Source: Streptomyces sp. MUM 2J | GTDB lineage: Bacteria > Actinomycetota > Actinomycetes > Streptomycetales > Streptomycetaceae | NCBI RefSeq assembly: GCF_022414535.1 | Contig: NZ_JADWYM010000006.1 | Coordinates: forward strand, 124,001 to 188,000 | Length of the DNA stretch: 64,000 nt | Reading direction: 5' to 3' | Shown: piece by piece, positions 62,246-64,000 of the stretch | Layout: each line of letters opens with the position of its first letter | Numbering within the stretch: position 1 is the first letter of the stretch | Notes under the pieces: model-generated | Told to the model about the DNA's origin: nothing | Databases searched by the model: none | What the model saw: the letters and a program-made list of their open reading frames with translations, nothing else | Made by a program: the position numbers and the translations under genes

Positions 62246-63277
62246 TCAGCCGGCCAGCCAGTCGTCCACGCCCGACAGCAGCTTGTCCCGCACGCCGTCC
62301 GGTGCCGCCGAAGCCCGGATCGACTGGCGGGCCAGCTCGGCGAGCTCCTCGTCGGTGAAGCCGTGGTGCCGGCGGGCGATCTCGTACTGCGCCGCCAGCC
62401 GGGAGCCGAACAGCAGCGGGTCGTCCGCGCCCAGCGCCATCGGCACGCCCGCCTCGTACAGGGTGCGCAGCGGCACGTCCTCCGGCTTCTCGTACACCCC
62501 CAGGGCCACGTTGGAGGCCGGGCACACCTCGCACGTCACCCCGCGCTCGGCGAGGCGCCGCAGCAGGCGGGGGTCCTCCGCGGCCCGCACGCCGTGCCCG
62601 ACCCGGTGGGCATGCAGGTCGTCCAGGCAGTCCCGCACCGACGACGGCCCCGTCAGCTCGCCGCCGTGGGGTGCGGACAGCAGCCCGCCCTCCCGGGCGA
62701 TGTGGAAGGCGCGGTCGAAGTCCCGGGCCATGCCGCGGCGTTCGTCGTTGGACAGCCCGAAGCCCACCACGCCCCGATCGGCGTAGCGCACCGCGAGCCG
62801 GGCCAGGGTGCGCGCGTCCAGGGGGTGCTTCATGCGGTTCGCGGCGAGAAGGACCCGCATGCCCAGCCCCGTGTCGCGGCTCGCCCTCTCCACGGCGTCG
62901 AGGATGATCTCCAGTGTGGGGATCAGACCGCCCATCCGGGGCGCGTACGACGTCGGGTCGACCTGGATCTCCAGCCAGCCCGAGCCGTCCGCCAGGTCCT
63001 CCTCCGCGGCCTCCCGGACCAGCCGCTGGAGGTCCTCGGGTTCGCGCAGGCAGGAGCGCGCCGCGTCGTACAGCCGCTGGAAGCGGAACCAGCCCCGCTC
63101 GTCCGTCGCCCGCAGCCGCGGCGGCTCCCCGCCGGTCAGTGCCTCGGTCAGGGCCTCCGGCAGGCGCACGCCGTACTTGTCGGCGAGTTCCAGCACGGTT
63201 CCCGGCCGCATCGATCCGGTGAAGTGCAGGTGCAGGTGGGCCTTCGGCAGCCCAGAGAGATCACGTACACGCTCCAT
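62246..63277 (-). CDS. add: Adenosine deaminase
   Basis: 343 residues. Converts adenosine to inosine. LPKAHLHLHFTGSMRP has the first zinc histidines. SAPHGGELTG holds the catalytic glutamate in an HGGE variant of HAGE. HRVGHGVRA carries another zinc ligand, and ALGADDPLLFG the last aspartates. ATG 63277 is used; further ATGs upstream to 63346 are open but lack a site. Confidence 0.93.
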   Translation of the reverse strand: MERVRDLSGLPKAHLHLHFTGSMRPGTVLELADKYGVRLPEALTEALTGGEPPRLRATDERGWFRFQRLYDAARSCLREPEDLQRLVREAAEEDLADGSGWLEIQVDPTSYAPRMGGLIPTLEIILDAVERASRDTGLGMRVLLAANRMKHPLDARTLARLAVRYADRGVVGFGLSNDERRGMARDFDRAFHIAREGGLLSAPHGGELTGPSSVRDCLDDLHAHRVGHGVRAAEDPRLLRRLAERGVTCEVCPASNVALGVYEKPEDVPLRTLYEAGVPMALGADDPLLFGSRLAAQYEIARRHHGFTDEELAELARQSIRASAAPDGVRDKLLSGVDDWLAG

Positions 63278-63402
63278 CCCAGGATCCTGCCGCATGCCCG
63301 GGCGGTCCCGGTAGCGCATTCCCCGAACGTGGCCTTGCTCGCACAAACGAAGGGGCCGGTGCCCCGGGAAGGGGACACCGGCCCGTACGGGTCCGGGGGA
63401 CG

Positions 63403-64000
63403 TCAGTCCCTGGCCTCCGCCAGCAGCTTCTGGAGGCGGCTCACGCCCTCGACGAGGTCCTCGTCACCGAGCGCGTACGACAGGCGCAGGTAGCCCGGGG
63501 TGCCGAACGCCTCACCCGGTACGACCGCGACCTCGGCCTCCTCCAGGATGAGCGCGGCCAGCTCGACGGTGTTCTGCGGGCGCTTGCCGCGGAGCTCCTT
63601 GCCGAGCAGGCCCTTGACCGACGGGTAGGCGTAGAACGCGCCCTCGGGCTCCGGGCAGAGCACGCCGTCGATCTCGTTCAGCATCCGCACGATGGTCCGG
63701 CGCCGCCGGTCGAAGGCCTCGCGCATCCGCTCCACGGCCGACAGGTCGCCGGAGACCGCGGCCAGCGCGGCGACCTGGGCGACGTTGGACACGTTGGAGG
63801 TGGCGTGCGACTGGAGGTTCGTGGCGGCCTTGACGACGTCCTTCGGGCCGATGACCCAGCCCACGCGCCAGCCCGTCATGGCGTACGTCTTGGCGACGCC
63901 GTTGACGACGATGCACTTGTCGGCCAGTTCGGGCACGACCACCGGCAGCGAGTGGAACGCGGCGTCGCCGTAGACGAGGTGCTCGTAGATCTCGTCCGTG
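63403..64000 (-). CDS. aspC: Aspartate/aromatic aminotransferase, PLP-dependent (partial)
   Basis: The gene runs off the right end of the window; about 199 C-terminal residues are present. The PLP lysine is in [30 protein letters not shown] follows, and the conserved substrate arginine is in [12 protein letters not shown]. It is a class I aminotransferase, probably aspartate aminotransferase, next to the adenosine deaminase gene as in other Streptomyces. Confidence 0.9.
   Translation of the reverse strand, partial: TDEIYEHLVYGDAAFHSLPVVVPELADKCIVVNGVAKTYAMTGWRVGWVIGPKDVVKAATNLQSHATSNVSNVAQVAALAAVSGDLSAVERMREAFDRRRRTIVRMLNEIDGVLCPEPEGAFYAYPSVKGLLGKELRGKRPQNTVELAALILEEAEVAVVPGEAFGTPGYLRLSYALGDEDLVEGVSRLQKLLAEARD

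Overview
This is a high-GC actinobacterial chromosome segment, almost certainly from Streptomyces. The evidence is the codon use, the gene order around the second nuo locus and murB, the c-di-AMP riboswitch in front of a wall-lytic protein, and an actinomycete integrative conjugative element (AICE). The window is gene-dense. It starts inside a flavin-dependent oxidoreductase gene and ends inside an aspartate-aminotransferase-type gene.

Bases 1-15300 hold housekeeping and envelope genes: a HAD phosphatase, a secreted transglycosylase behind a c-di-AMP riboswitch, a polyprenyl diphosphate synthase, a LolA-like lipoprotein followed by a two-gene ABC exporter, a RarD-like transporter, a divergent HxlR regulator / NAD(P)-binding protein pair, and korAB (2-oxoacid:ferredoxin oxidoreductase). 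Bases 15800-19600 carry one LuxR-type response regulator and two tandem paralogous histidine kinases. Bases 19700-30400 are a ten-gene complex I-like operon (nuoA-B-C-H-I-J-K-L-M-N). It lacks D, E, F and G, and several subunits carry unusually long low-complexity tails. It is followed by htpX-yccF, the htpX gene having a sigma-R-like promoter.

Bases 31900-35900 are a small mobile-DNA zone. It contains a 161-bp palindromic MITE-like element abutting the stop codon of an amino-acid permease, and a group II intron (34059-35170) inserted directly after a terminator hairpin. The intron ORF has lost the reverse transcriptase core in frame. A YajQ-family gene follows.

Bases 35961-50132 are a complete AICE of about 14.06 kb integrated in a tRNA-Tyr gene and bounded by 115-bp identical direct repeats. 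It encodes integrase, Xis, an SF3 helicase, a prim-pol replication protein, Spd-like membrane proteins, an FtsK/TraB translocase, a translationally coupled cassette (DUF6284-like, DUF2637, GGDEF diguanylate cyclase, PP-loop sulfotransferase-like protein), an XRE-TPR regulator and a GntR-NUDIX fusion that looks like pSAM2 KorSA and Pif joined in one protein. Two identical palindromes in the main leftward promoter region and one close copy before the GntR-NUDIX gene are likely its operators.

Bases 50133-64000 return to the core chromosome: a PP2C-type phosphatase, an NAD(P)-binding protein, an amidohydrolase, tRNA-Thr, tRNA-Met, rpmG, two MaoC-like (HadA/HadB-type) dehydratase subunits, a TetR-MFS-DUF3291 set with matching operator palindromes, murB (probably leaderless), a DsbA-like lipoprotein, adenosine deaminase and an aminotransferase. 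Two degenerate 8-bp tandem arrays lie at 52791-52910 and 57044-57179. Family assignments come from motif recognition by eye; no database search was run.
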